Of a stretch of DNA of 37,142 bases, positions 8,381 to 15,967 are shown piece after piece. The notes below the pieces were generated by a model. It saw only the letters and a program-made list of their open reading frames with translations. It did no database searches and had not been told where the DNA came from. The DNA lies in NCBI GenBank assembly GCA_947628935.1, contig CANRBT010000003.1, positions 1 through 37,142 on the forward strand. Direction: 5' to 3'. The position numbers were made by a program, and so were the translations under genes. Numbering within the stretch: the first letter of the stretch is position 1; every line of letters begins with the position of its first letter. This stretch comes from an uncultured Roseburia sp. (GTDB lineage Bacteria; Bacillota; Clostridia; Lachnospirales; Lachnospiraceae).

Positions 8381-9550
8381 TTATGCCAGCTTCACAGGTC
8401 CGTCGCCGATCTTAACCACATAGAAATCCGCCGCGTAACCGATCTTCTTCTGATAAGCCGCGCCGACCCTCTCGATAAAGGCATCGACCGCCTCGTCCTG
8501 CACGATACTGACCGTACAGCCGCCGAAGCCCGCCCCGGTCATACGCGAACCGATGACGCCTTCGACCTTCCACGCCTCCTCGACCAGCGTGTCAAGCTCG
8601 ATGCCCGTCACCTCGTAATCGTCGCGCAGCGAGACATGGGAAGCATTCATCAGCTCGCCGAACAGCTTCACGTCATTCTCGCCGAGCGCCTTCACAGCCT
8701 GGATCGTCCGCTGGTTCTCATAGACGGCGTGCCTTGCCCGCTTTCTGCAGGTCTCATCCCCGATGGCGTCCTGATACCGCTCGAACTGCTCCTCCGTCAG
8801 ATCGCCCAGCGTCCGAATATCCGTGACCTTCTGAAGTTCGGCAAGCGCCTGCTCACACTCGCTGCGCCTCTCGTTGTACTTGGAATCGCCGAGCCCGCGC
8901 TTCTTGTTGCTGCAGGAGATCACGATCTTCGCGTTTTCAAGCCTGATCGGGGCATATTCGTATGCGAGCGTCGCCGTGTCCAGAAAGATCGCATGCCCCG
9001 CCTTGCCCATCGCGATCGCAAACTGATCCATGATGCCGCAGTTGACGCCGTTAAATTTGTTTTCGGAATACTGTCCGATCAGAGCCAGATCCTGATTCGT
9101 CACGTCAAAGCCGAACAGGTCTTTGAGGATAAAGCCTGTGAGCACCTCGACCGACGCGGAGGAGGACAGCCCGGAACCGTTCGGGATATTGCCGAAAAGC
9201 ACGAGATCCAACCCCTGCTCCACCTTCATGCCCTTCTCGCCGAATGCCCATATCACGCCCTTCGGGTAATTCGTCCAGTCCGCTTCCTTCTCCGGTTTTA
9301 GATCCTCCACAGACGATTCCAGCACGCCGAGCTGTTCAAAGTTCATCGAATAGAACCGAAGCTTCTTGTCCTGACGCTTTCTCGCCACCCCATAGGTGCC
9401 GATCGTGAGCGCGCAGGGGAACACATGCCCTCCGTTGTAATCTGTGTGCTCGCCGATCATGTTGACGCGCCCCGGCGCAAAATACACCCCGATCTCGCCC
9501 TCTCCCCCGAACAGCTCCTCAAATCTTGCCCGTACGTCTTCCCAAATCAT
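8381..9550 (-). CDS. galK: Galactokinase
   Basis: A 389-residue GHMP-family kinase that makes galactose 1-phosphate from galactose and ATP. The galactokinase signature GRVNMIGEHTDYNGGHVFPCAL is near the N-terminus, the ATP-binding motif NGSGLSSSASVEVLTGF is central with the catalytic aspartate in CGIMDQFAIAMG, and motif 3 GAGFGGCTVSIV is near the C-terminus. It is the first gene of the galK-galT operon, with a GGAGGAGCTTAC ribosome site, a roughly 100-base leader containing a stem-loop, and a sigma-A promoter preceded by direct repeats (listed separately). It receives galactose from the GH2, GH42 and GH53 enzymes encoded elsewhere in the window. Confidence 0.97.
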   Translation of the reverse strand: MIWEDVRARFEELFGGEGEIGVYFAPGRVNMIGEHTDYNGGHVFPCALTIGTYGVARKRQDKKLRFYSMNFEQLGVLESSVEDLKPEKEADWTNYPKGVIWAFGEKGMKVEQGLDLVLFGNIPNGSGLSSSASVEVLTGFILKDLFGFDVTNQDLALIGQYSENKFNGVNCGIMDQFAIAMGKAGHAIFLDTATLAYEYAPIRLENAKIVISCSNKKRGLGDSKYNERRSECEQALAELQKVTDIRTLGDLTEEQFERYQDAIGDETCRKRARHAVYENQRTIQAVKALGENDVKLFGELMNASHVSLRDDYEVTGIELDTLVEEAWKVEGVIGSRMTGAGFGGCTVSIVQDEAVDAFIERVGAAYQKKIGYAADFYVVKIGDGPVKLA

Positions 9551-9598
9551 GTAAGCTCCTCCTATACATCATTTTTTCTCAAATTCCGCGGCTCCAAA

Positions 9599-9628
9599 GC
9601 ATTCCGTAAATCCCCGCGCACGGAATGC
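9599..9628 (-). promoter_or_regulatory. Inverted repeat in the galK leader
   Basis: A perfect 9-bp inverted repeat, GCATTCCGT / ACGGAATGC, with a 12-base spacer, between the galK promoter and start codon. On the transcript it folds into a stem-loop about 50 bases before the ATG. It has no U-tract, so it is not a simple terminator. It could be an operator for a dimeric repressor or an mRNA structure. Confidence 0.5.
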
Positions 9629-9656
9629 ATACCTCCTCCGCACCGCTGATAAATCT

Positions 9657-9684
9657 ATTATAACGCATGTTCCTCTCCCTGCAA
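9657..9684 (-). promoter_or_regulatory. Sigma-A promoter of galKT
   Basis: Minus strand: -35 TTGCAG (9679-9684), 16-bp spacer, perfect -10 TATAAT (9657-9662). The start codon is 107 bp downstream. The -35 lies inside the third copy of the TTGCAGG repeat described in the next entry. Confidence 0.7.
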
Positions 9685-9731
9685 AGGACTAAGTGCGAAC
9701 CTGCAACAAAGTTCAGAAATCCTGCAACAAA
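9678..9731 (-). repeat. Three direct repeats (TTGCAGG) upstream of the galK promoter
   Basis: CCTGCAACAAA occurs exactly at 9700-9710 and 9721-9731 (period 21), and the core CCTGCAA again at 9678-9684 (22 away), overlapping the -35. Read in the direction of galK these are TTTGTTGCAGG, TTTGTTGCAGG and CTTTGCAGG. Copies two helical turns apart ending on the -35 are typical of activator sites, for example for AraC-family proteins. Confidence 0.65.
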
Positions 9732-9732
9732 A

Positions 9733-10617
9733 TCACATAGGAAAATGCACCGTCACATACAGCCTTCCGCCCCGGTATTCCGCGCCGACGGTACCGCCCT
9801 CGCGCTCCGCGAGCGTGCGGGCGATGGAAAGCCCCAGACCGGTCGCGCGCCGTCCGCCCTCCACGGTATAAAAGCGGTCGAACATCCGCCCTACCTGTAC
9901 CGGATCCAGCGTCCGCGCCCGGTTAGAAAAGCAAAAAACGCCGTCCTCCGACAGCGTGATCTCACAGTCCCCCTCACTGTATTTGATGACATTCCCCATC
10001 AGATTTGCCAGGATCCGCGCCAATGCATGCGCATCCAGCACACGGCGCACGTCCTCCTCCGGCATCCGGATCTCCGGCGTGATGCCCGCCGCGCGCAGAG
10101 CGCCGTAATGCGCAGCCACGCACTCCTCGAGCGCCGCGGACAGGGACACCTCCCGCCGCACGGGCTCCTCCTCCGCCGCATACGCCACGGAATAGTCCAG
10201 CAGCTCCTCCGTCAGCGCCCGCATCGCGCGGACGCGGTTCTCGATGACGGAGAGCATCTCCTTCGCCTCCCCGGGCAGCTCCTCCGCCCGCAGCAGCTCC
10301 AGATACCCGCTGATCGCCGCGAGTGGCGTGCGCAGATCGTGGGAGAGGTCTGTGACGGCGCGCTTCACCCCGGCATCCCCCTGCGCGCAGCGGATGTGCT
10401 CCCTGCGGAGCGCCGCAAGCTGGCGGTCCATGCATGCCGCCAGCCTTCTCATCGTCCCATCCCCCGCAGACAGCGTGATGCCCACGTTCGTCTCCTCACA
10501 GAGGCTCGCGTCGAAGCCCCGTTCCAGCTCACGCGCCGCCCTGTGCAGGGACCACACCCAATACGCCAGAACTGCGTTGCATGAAAACGAAAGCACACAT
10601 AAAACCTCCCACACCAT
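9733..10617 (-). CDS. Sensor histidine kinase (ABC-exporter-associated)
   Basis: The tracked ORF begins at 10737, but its first 40 codons overlap the permease gene. The ATG at 10617, with GGGAGGG 8 bases upstream, gives 294 residues. One N-terminal membrane helix (VWEVLCVLSFSCNAVLAYWVW) is followed by a short linker, a dimerisation helix with H-box LSHDLRTPLAAISGYLELL (H93), N-box ANLMGNVIKYSEG, a short loop and G-box ATGLGLSIARTLAEREGG. There is almost no extracellular domain, as in kinases that sense through a partner ABC transporter. It is the last gene of the ATPase-permease-kinase unit. The cognate regulator is most likely the OmpR-type gene at 12508. Confidence 0.9.
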   Translation of the reverse strand: MVWEVLCVLSFSCNAVLAYWVWSLHRAARELERGFDASLCEETNVGITLSAGDGTMRRLAACMDRQLAALRREHIRCAQGDAGVKRAVTDLSHDLRTPLAAISGYLELLRAEELPGEAKEMLSVIENRVRAMRALTEELLDYSVAYAAEEEPVRREVSLSAALEECVAAHYGALRAAGITPEIRMPEEDVRRVLDAHALARILANLMGNVIKYSEGDCEITLSEDGVFCFSNRARTLDPVQVGRMFDRFYTVEGGRRATGLGLSIARTLAEREGGTVGAEYRGGRLYVTVHFPM

Positions 10618-10658
10618 CCCGCGAACCCTCCCTTTTCTCTTCCGACGCCATATGCCGC

Positions 10659-11489
10659 CTACTTCAGATCTTTTTTCCCAAAGGCGAGCAGACCCGCCGC
10701 ATTGCAGCACACAGTGACCGCAAGGGAACATAGGCACATCCTCACGGGATGCGGCATATCGCAGTTCAACATCTGCAGCACCTGCCCGCCCGGGAACAGG
10801 TCGAGAACAAACTGAAAGACCTCCCGCTTCCCGCCGGACACATAGCCCGGATTCGGCTCCGTGACCGGAAGCATGTCTCCTCCGCTCACAGTCAGCTCAT
10901 ACCCCACGATCTCCGCCGGCTCTCCCAGACGCGCGTACAGATAGATCCCGAGGAACAGCACGCCGAAGCCGCACAGGATATTGCAGACCGACGCGCAGGT
11001 CCTGTCCGCAGACAGCATCACGACCATGTAGAAAAAGGAAACATAGGCTGCCGCCGCAAACAGACAGACGGCGGCGCGCTCCGCCGTAAATGCCGCTCCC
11101 CTCTGCAGACCGCCGAGCAGCACGCCGCCAACCGCCGCGTTGACCGCCACAGAGACAGCCGCCGCGAGGAACGCGCCCCACAGGCAGGTCATCGCCCCCG
11201 CCAGATAGACCTCGCTCCTTCTCCTGCCCACGACCAGCTTGTTGCGGATCGTGCCGTCCGAGAACTCCGTCCCGACGTGGACGGAGAGGACGACCGCCAG
11301 CCCGACACCGATCATGCTGAAGCTGTAGAACAGCACATCGTCCAGCCGTCCTATCCCCTCATAGCCGCGGCTGTTCCGGTAATACAGGACACAGGCAGCG
11401 GCGCCGTAACACACAGTCAACAGACAAAAAACGCGGTAGAGCGTGCTCCTCCACAGCCGCCTTCCGTCCGCACGCAACAGATTACGCAT
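10659..11489 (-). CDS. ABC-2-type transporter permease
   Basis: The start is set at the ATG at 11489, which overlaps the ATPase stop by 8 bp (GCATGCGTAA) and has GGGAGGTGAGGAGC before it; the tracked start at 11579 lies deep in the ATPase gene. The product has 276 residues with about six hydrophobic segments, the first at residues 18-38 (YRVFCLLTVCYGAAACVLYY). GTEFSDGTIRNKLVVGRRRSEVYLA after the second helix is the typical cytoplasmic motif of ABC-2 permeases in bacitracin or lantibiotic self-protection systems. It most likely exports, or protects against, an antimicrobial or lipid. The substrate is not deducible. Confidence 0.85.
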   Translation of the reverse strand: MRNLLRADGRRLWRSTLYRVFCLLTVCYGAAACVLYYRNSRGYEGIGRLDDVLFYSFSMIGVGLAVVLSVHVGTEFSDGTIRNKLVVGRRRSEVYLAGAMTCLWGAFLAAAVSVAVNAAVGGVLLGGLQRGAAFTAERAAVCLFAAAAYVSFFYMVVMLSADRTCASVCNILCGFGVLFLGIYLYARLGEPAEIVGYELTVSGGDMLPVTEPNPGYVSGGKREVFQFVLDLFPGGQVLQMLNCDMPHPVRMCLCSLAVTVCCNAAGLLAFGKKDLK

Positions 11490-12411
11490 GCTCCTCACCT
11501 CCCAGCAGCCGGATATAATAGCTCTCCAGACTCTCCTCGCGCTTTTCGACGGACCGCACCTCGCAGCCCCGCTCGGCAAGCGCCAGGGTCAGCTCCGTGA
11601 TACCGATCTCGCCGTAGATCTCCGCCTCTGTGCCCGTCAGCACAGTATAAGACAAGCCCCGCGCATCCAGCACCGGCGCCAGCGCGCGCACATCCGTGAC
11701 CTCCACGCGCAGACATTTTCTGCAAGCCTGCATCAACTGGTCGGCGCTCATCTCCTTCACGAGACGCCCGCGGTCGAGGAACCCGTAATGCGTCGCCAGA
11801 CGCGAGAGCTCATCCAGGATATGGCTCGAGATCAGCACTGTGATCTCCCGCTCCCGGTTCAGCCGCAGCATCAGCTCCCGCAGCTCTATGATCCCCTGCG
11901 GGTCCAGACCGTTGACCGGCTCGTCCAGCGCCAGAAAATCCGGATTTCCAGCAAGCGCGACCGCAATCCCTAGCCTCTGGCGCATGCCGAGGGAAAAATC
12001 CCCCGCCCGCTTCTTCCCTGTGCCGGAAAGTCCGACCAGCTCCAAAAGCTCCGTAATGCCGTCATACGAAGGACGCCCCAGCACCAGATACTGCTGTCTC
12101 AGATTCTCCTCCGCCGTCATTCCCAGATAGACGGACGGAGACTCGACGATCGCGCCCATCCGCCTGCGCGCCCGCATGAGCGCCTCCGTCTCCCTGCCGC
12201 CGGCATCACACGACGCCCCGTACAGCCGTATACTCCCACTGTCCGGCCGCTGCAGACCGCACGCCACGCGGATGAACGTCGTCTTTCCCGCGCCGTTTTT
12301 TCCGATGAACCCGTAGATCGCGCCCCGCGGCACGTGCATCGTAAGCTCGTCCAGCGCCCGGAAATGCCCGTAGGACTTGCACAGCCCCTCCGTCTCCAAC
12401 ACATATTCCAT
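11482..12411 (-). CDS. ABC transporter ATP-binding protein (BcrA-like)
   Basis: A 309-residue ATPase with Walker A GKNGAGKTTFIR, signature FSLGMRQRLGIAVALAG, Walker B FLALDEPVNGLDP and H-loop ISSHILDELS. The roughly 80-residue C-terminal extension (LRVEVTDVRALAPVLDARGL...LTLALAERGCEVRSVEKREESLESYYIRLLGG) is the form seen in BcrA/antibiotic-exporter ATPases. It is first in the ABC-kinase operon and translationally coupled to the permease. The upstream gap has three direct repeats that probably bind the OmpR-type regulator. Confidence 0.95.
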   Translation of the reverse strand: MEYVLETEGLCKSYGHFRALDELTMHVPRGAIYGFIGKNGAGKTTFIRVACGLQRPDSGSIRLYGASCDAGGRETEALMRARRRMGAIVESPSVYLGMTAEENLRQQYLVLGRPSYDGITELLELVGLSGTGKKRAGDFSLGMRQRLGIAVALAGNPDFLALDEPVNGLDPQGIIELRELMLRLNREREITVLISSHILDELSRLATHYGFLDRGRLVKEMSADQLMQACRKCLRVEVTDVRALAPVLDARGLSYTVLTGTEAEIYGEIGITELTLALAERGCEVRSVEKREESLESYYIRLLGGEEHA

Positions 12412-12431
12412 ATCCGATCCTCCCTGCTCTT

Positions 12432-12437
12432 ATTGTA
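12432..12437 (-). promoter_or_regulatory. Putative -10 box of the ABC-kinase operon
   Basis: TACAAT on the minus strand, about 21 bases before the ATPase start. The corresponding -35 position (12455-12460, CCTGTG) is poor, which suits an activator-dependent promoter. The direct repeats lie immediately upstream. The leader would be short, so this is tentative. Confidence 0.4.
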
Positions 12438-12463
12438 CTTCCCGTCTATCCTAGCACAGGAAG

Positions 12464-12493
12464 GTTAAGGATCCGGTTAAGAAAACCGTTAAG
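12464..12493 (-). promoter_or_regulatory. Three 12-bp-spaced GTTAAG direct repeats, likely response-regulator sites
   Basis: GTTAAG occurs at 12464-12469, 12476-12481 and 12488-12493 (minus-strand CTTAAC), exactly 12 bp apart; a weaker GGTAAA follows at 12498. They fill the short gap between the OmpR-type regulator gene and the ABC operon. OmpR-family regulators bind tandem repeats of about one helical turn just upstream of a weak -35, which is the arrangement here. Confidence 0.65.
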
Positions 12494-12507
12494 AATCGGT
12501 AAACCTT

Positions 12508-13188
12508 TCAGGGCTCTCCCCGCAGGGTAAACCCGATGCCCCAGACCGCCTCGATGTGATCTCTGCCGCTCACATCGCGCAGCTTGCGGCGCAGATTGCT
12601 GACATGCACCTTCAGCGAGCTCTCCACACAGTCCGGCGTCAGAAGACAGAGCTCCTCCAGCATGGCGCTTTTCGTCACGACCCGCCCGGCGTTCTGCAGG
12701 AGGATCTGCAGGATGGCGTACTCGGTCCGCGTCAGGTGCACGGACTGCTCCCCGACCCACGCCTCCCTGGTCTCCGGCCGCAGCCGCAGCTCCCCGAAGG
12801 CAAGCTCCCGCATCTCCTCCTGCCCCGCAGCGCCTCCCCTCATGCGCAGCTGCACCGCGACCCGCGCCAGAAGCTCCCGCATCTCAAAAGGCTTCGTCAG
12901 ATAATCCGCCGCGCCCGAGAGCAGCACGCCGACCTTGTCCTCCACATCCGCCTTGGCGCTTAAAACGATCACAGGGATCCCTTTGAGCGCGGGAAGCACC
13001 TCCTCGCCGGACATGCCCGGCAGCATCAGGTCCAGCAGCACCAGATCCGGCCGCTTTTCGCGCAACAAAAGAAGCGCTTCCGTGCCGGAATAGGCACGGA
13101 GCACTTCATATCCCTCTCTTTTCAGTCCCTTCTCCAGCATGTCGCCGATGCAGCTGTCATCATCGACGACCGCGATCGTCTCATTCAT
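12508..13188 (-). CDS. OmpR/PhoB-family response regulator
   Basis: 226 residues. The receiver domain (1-115) has the acidic pair VVDDD, phospho-acceptor D53 in LVLLDLMLPG, IVLSAK and the lysine in YLTKPFEMREL. The winged-helix domain (about 130-224) includes LTRTEYAILQILLQNAGRVVTKSAML and VHVSNLRRKL. It lies 21 bp after the hybrid kinase and just before the ABC-kinase operon. Position and domain type point to the small kinase at 9733 as its partner, but the large hybrid kinase, which is probably cotranscribed with it, is an alternative. Its predicted targets are the GTTAAG repeats immediately downstream. Confidence 0.95.
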   Translation of the reverse strand: MNETIAVVDDDSCIGDMLEKGLKREGYEVLRAYSGTEALLLLREKRPDLVLLDLMLPGMSGEEVLPALKGIPVIVLSAKADVEDKVGVLLSGAADYLTKPFEMRELLARVAVQLRMRGGAAGQEEMRELAFGELRLRPETREAWVGEQSVHLTRTEYAILQILLQNAGRVVTKSAMLEELCLLTPDCVESSLKVHVSNLRRKLRDVSGRDHIEAVWGIGFTLRGEP

Positions 13189-13209
13189 AAGCCCATCCTG
13201 CTATGTCTC

Positions 13210-15924
13210 TCAAAGCATACCGGTCCACTCCGCGATGATCTCCTCGCAGGCGTCTGTGTCCATGCCGTCCGCAGCCTCCCACAGCCTGTCAAACAGCTCC
13301 TTCTCCTCTCCCTCATAGCGATACGCGGCAAGCGCCTTCATCGTCTCCTCCATGCACTCCATATCCAGATTCTCGGATGCCTCCTGCAAGGTATGTAACT
13401 GCTGCCGCAGCGTCTCCCTGTCGATCGGCTCCTTCTCCTCCTCGCTCACCCCGTCGTCTGTGAAATACTGTGCGAACACAGGAAGATAGCCGCGATAGCG
13501 CTCCAGAAGCTCCCCGGTATGCGCACGGATCGCCTCCGTGTCCCGGGCGTTGCCCGCCTTCTCCATCTCCGCCGCAAGCTCGGAGAGCTCCATCGCCCCG
13601 ATCTGCTTGGAGAGACTCTTTAACGCGTGCACCTCGATCGTGTAGCCCGCCCAATCCTCCGCCTGATACTGGGACTCGATCTTCGCCGCCTTCTTTTCGA
13701 TCTCTTTGTAGTACGCCTCGAGGATCGTCCAGAACATGCTCTCGCTGCCGAGGATCCGCACAGCCTCCGCCGTGTCGAGGTCGCCCACGGTCAGCGGCTT
13801 TCCGGACTTCTCCTCCTCCGGTTCTATCTTCCGCGGCGCGACGCGGCGGATCTTCTCCACAGGGAGCCACTGCTTGACCTTTGTGATCAGGGAGCGGACC
13901 TCGATCGGCTTGCTGACAAAATCGTTCATGCCCTCGTTCAGGAACATCTCCTTCGTCCCCTCGATGGCGTTCGCGGAGAGCGCGATGATCGGCACGTCGT
14001 GATAGTCCTCGTGGAAGCGCCGGATGATGCGCGTCGTCTCCACCCCGTCCATCTCCGGCATCATGTGATCCATAAAGATCAGATCGAAATGATGCCCCTC
14101 GATCCGCTCGAGCGCCTCCTTGCCGCTGAGCGCCGTCTGGATCTTGAGCTCTAACGGCTCCAGAAGCCCCTCCGCGATCGTCAGATTGACCGTGTTGTCA
14201 TCCACGATCAGCACCTCCGCCTCCGGCGCGATAAAGTCGAACTCGTCCTCCGTCGTACTGTCCATGGAGAGATTGAGGTTCTCTCCGCGCAGCAGCGTCG
14301 CCAGGTTCAGCATATAGATCGGCTTCTTCATCACGAAAAGGTTGGTCAGGCTGCGCCGCTCCGTATCGAAGAAATCCACGATCAGGGTGACGCGGATCTC
14401 GGTCTGCTTTTCGGCAAATTCCTCCCAGCGCTCCGTAAAGTAGGAGGAATCGATCATCACGAAGATCTCCTTGTCCGGGTGCTCCTCCGCATAGGCACGG
14501 ATCTCCTCCTCCGTGCTCATCTCCAGGCACGCCACGCCGAGCCGCTCGCAGTCCTCCTCCAGCTGCCTGCGCACGTAGCCCTTTGCGATATTGGCGACCA
14601 CGACCTTTTTGTCCGCATCCGCGAGCGTGATGCTGGGCTGCCCGTCCCGGACATGCTGGGGCAGGGTAAAGGAGAACCTGCTGCCCCTGCCGTATTCGCT
14701 CTGCACAGCGATATCGCCGCCCATCAGTCCGAGCAGCTGCTTGGTGATGGCGAGACCGAGTCCCGTCCCCTCCACGTTGCGGTTGCGCTTGCTGTCGACC
14801 TGCGAGAAGGACTGGAACAGCTTTTTCATATCCTGCTGCTTGATGCCGATGCCCGTGTCCTCCACGGCGACCTGCAGCTCGATCTCGTCGTCGGAGATCC
14901 GCTTAAAATCGACGTCGATCGTGATCGCGCCCTCGTTCGTGAACTTTACCGCGTTGTTCGCAAGGTTGATCAGGATCTGCTTGATGCGGATATTGTCGCC
15001 GTAGAGCAGTCTCGGCACGTCCGGCGCCAGCTTCAGCAGAAGCTCCACATTCTTGCCCTTCAGGCGCGCCATGATGACATTCATGACGTCGTTGACGATG
15101 GACATGGTCTCGTATTCCGCGTTGATGATCTCCAGCTTGCCGGACTCGATCTTGGAAAAATCCAGGATGTCGTTGATGATCGTCAGCAGCTCCCTGCCGG
15201 AGGACTTGATCTGATGGATGTAGCTGCGCGCCGCCGGGGGCAGCTCCTCCCGCAGCGCCATCTCCGCCATTCCGATCACAGCGTTCATCGGCGTGCGGAT
15301 CTCATGGCTCATGTTTGCCAGAAAGTCCGACTTCATCTTTGCCGCGCGCTCGATCTCCCGGTTTGCCAGCTTCGTCTGGTACGCGCCGTAAGCCATATCG
15401 GAGATGACATCCGTGACCTGGTACAAAAACTCCGCCGCCTTGTTCACGGACTCCTTGGAGCGGATCTGGACCTTCTGCGCCGCCTCGGCGTACTCGTCCG
15501 GGTCGATCCCCATCTCGCGCGCCATCCAGCGCACCCGCTCCATATCCAGCTTCTTCGTGAGCACCTGTCCGCCGATAAAGCAACCGACCCACTCCCCCGC
15601 TATGATGATCGGCGCCGCAAAGTCGATCAACTCCACATGGCAGAAGTAGGTCGTCGCCTTCCCGCTCTCCATCGCCTGCTGCGCGCCGAACTTGTCGCAC
15701 CACTCGCAGCGGATGCCGCCGACCTTGCTGTTTCTCGTATATTTCATGCAGAAATCCGTAAAATTGCTCCCCTCCGTGATCGGCTTGCCGTCCCGGTCCG
15801 CGATCACCGCAGCCATGCCCGTCATCTCGGAGAAGGCGTCCTGTATTCTCTTTAGCACTGCAATGTCCAGATAATCGGTCAGCTGAAGCGGCTGTTCATT
15901 CTCTTGTCCCATCATTCTCACCAT
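13210..15924 (-). CDS. PocR-domain hybrid histidine kinase with receiver and HPt domains
   Basis: 904 residues, cytoplasmic, no membrane helix. In order: PocR-type sensory domain (about 15-180) with conserved cysteines (DFC near 59, IRCEWC at 73/76, YFCH at 95); HisKA with H207 in FLANMSHEIRTPMN; HATPase with LANNAVKFTNEG and GTGLGLAITKQLLGLMGG; a degenerate receiver-like segment (about 435-550); a true receiver with D619 (LIFMDHMMPEMDG) and K672; and an HPt domain with H766 (EVHALKSLS). PocR domains are thought to bind small hydrocarbon-type ligands or derivatives. Start choice is uncertain (ATGs at 15924, 15915 and 15912). It follows the double-receiver gene by 43 bp. Confidence 0.92.
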   Translation of the reverse strand: MVRMMGQENEQPLQLTDYLDIAVLKRIQDAFSEMTGMAAVIADRDGKPITEGSNFTDFCMKYTRNSKVGGIRCEWCDKFGAQQAMESGKATTYFCHVELIDFAAPIIIAGEWVGCFIGGQVLTKKLDMERVRWMAREMGIDPDEYAEAAQKVQIRSKESVNKAAEFLYQVTDVISDMAYGAYQTKLANREIERAAKMKSDFLANMSHEIRTPMNAVIGMAEMALREELPPAARSYIHQIKSSGRELLTIINDILDFSKIESGKLEIINAEYETMSIVNDVMNVIMARLKGKNVELLLKLAPDVPRLLYGDNIRIKQILINLANNAVKFTNEGAITIDVDFKRISDDEIELQVAVEDTGIGIKQQDMKKLFQSFSQVDSKRNRNVEGTGLGLAITKQLLGLMGGDIAVQSEYGRGSRFSFTLPQHVRDGQPSITLADADKKVVVANIAKGYVRRQLEEDCERLGVACLEMSTEEEIRAYAEEHPDKEIFVMIDSSYFTERWEEFAEKQTEIRVTLIVDFFDTERRSLTNLFVMKKPIYMLNLATLLRGENLNLSMDSTTEDEFDFIAPEAEVLIVDDNTVNLTIAEGLLEPLELKIQTALSGKEALERIEGHHFDLIFMDHMMPEMDGVETTRIIRRFHEDYHDVPIIALSANAIEGTKEMFLNEGMNDFVSKPIEVRSLITKVKQWLPVEKIRRVAPRKIEPEEEKSGKPLTVGDLDTAEAVRILGSESMFWTILEAYYKEIEKKAAKIESQYQAEDWAGYTIEVHALKSLSKQIGAMELSELAAEMEKAGNARDTEAIRAHTGELLERYRGYLPVFAQYFTDDGVSEEEKEPIDRETLRQQLHTLQEASENLDMECMEETMKALAAYRYEGEEKELFDRLWEAADGMDTDACEEIIAEWTGML

Positions 15925-15967
15925 ACCCTTTTCTATTCCCCAGCCTCCTAGTCCGAAAAACAGACAT

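Noticed and set aside
14479-15855. 458-residue plus-strand ORF over the hybrid kinase
   Set aside because: Antisense shadow; the minus frame contains the full set of kinase motifs.
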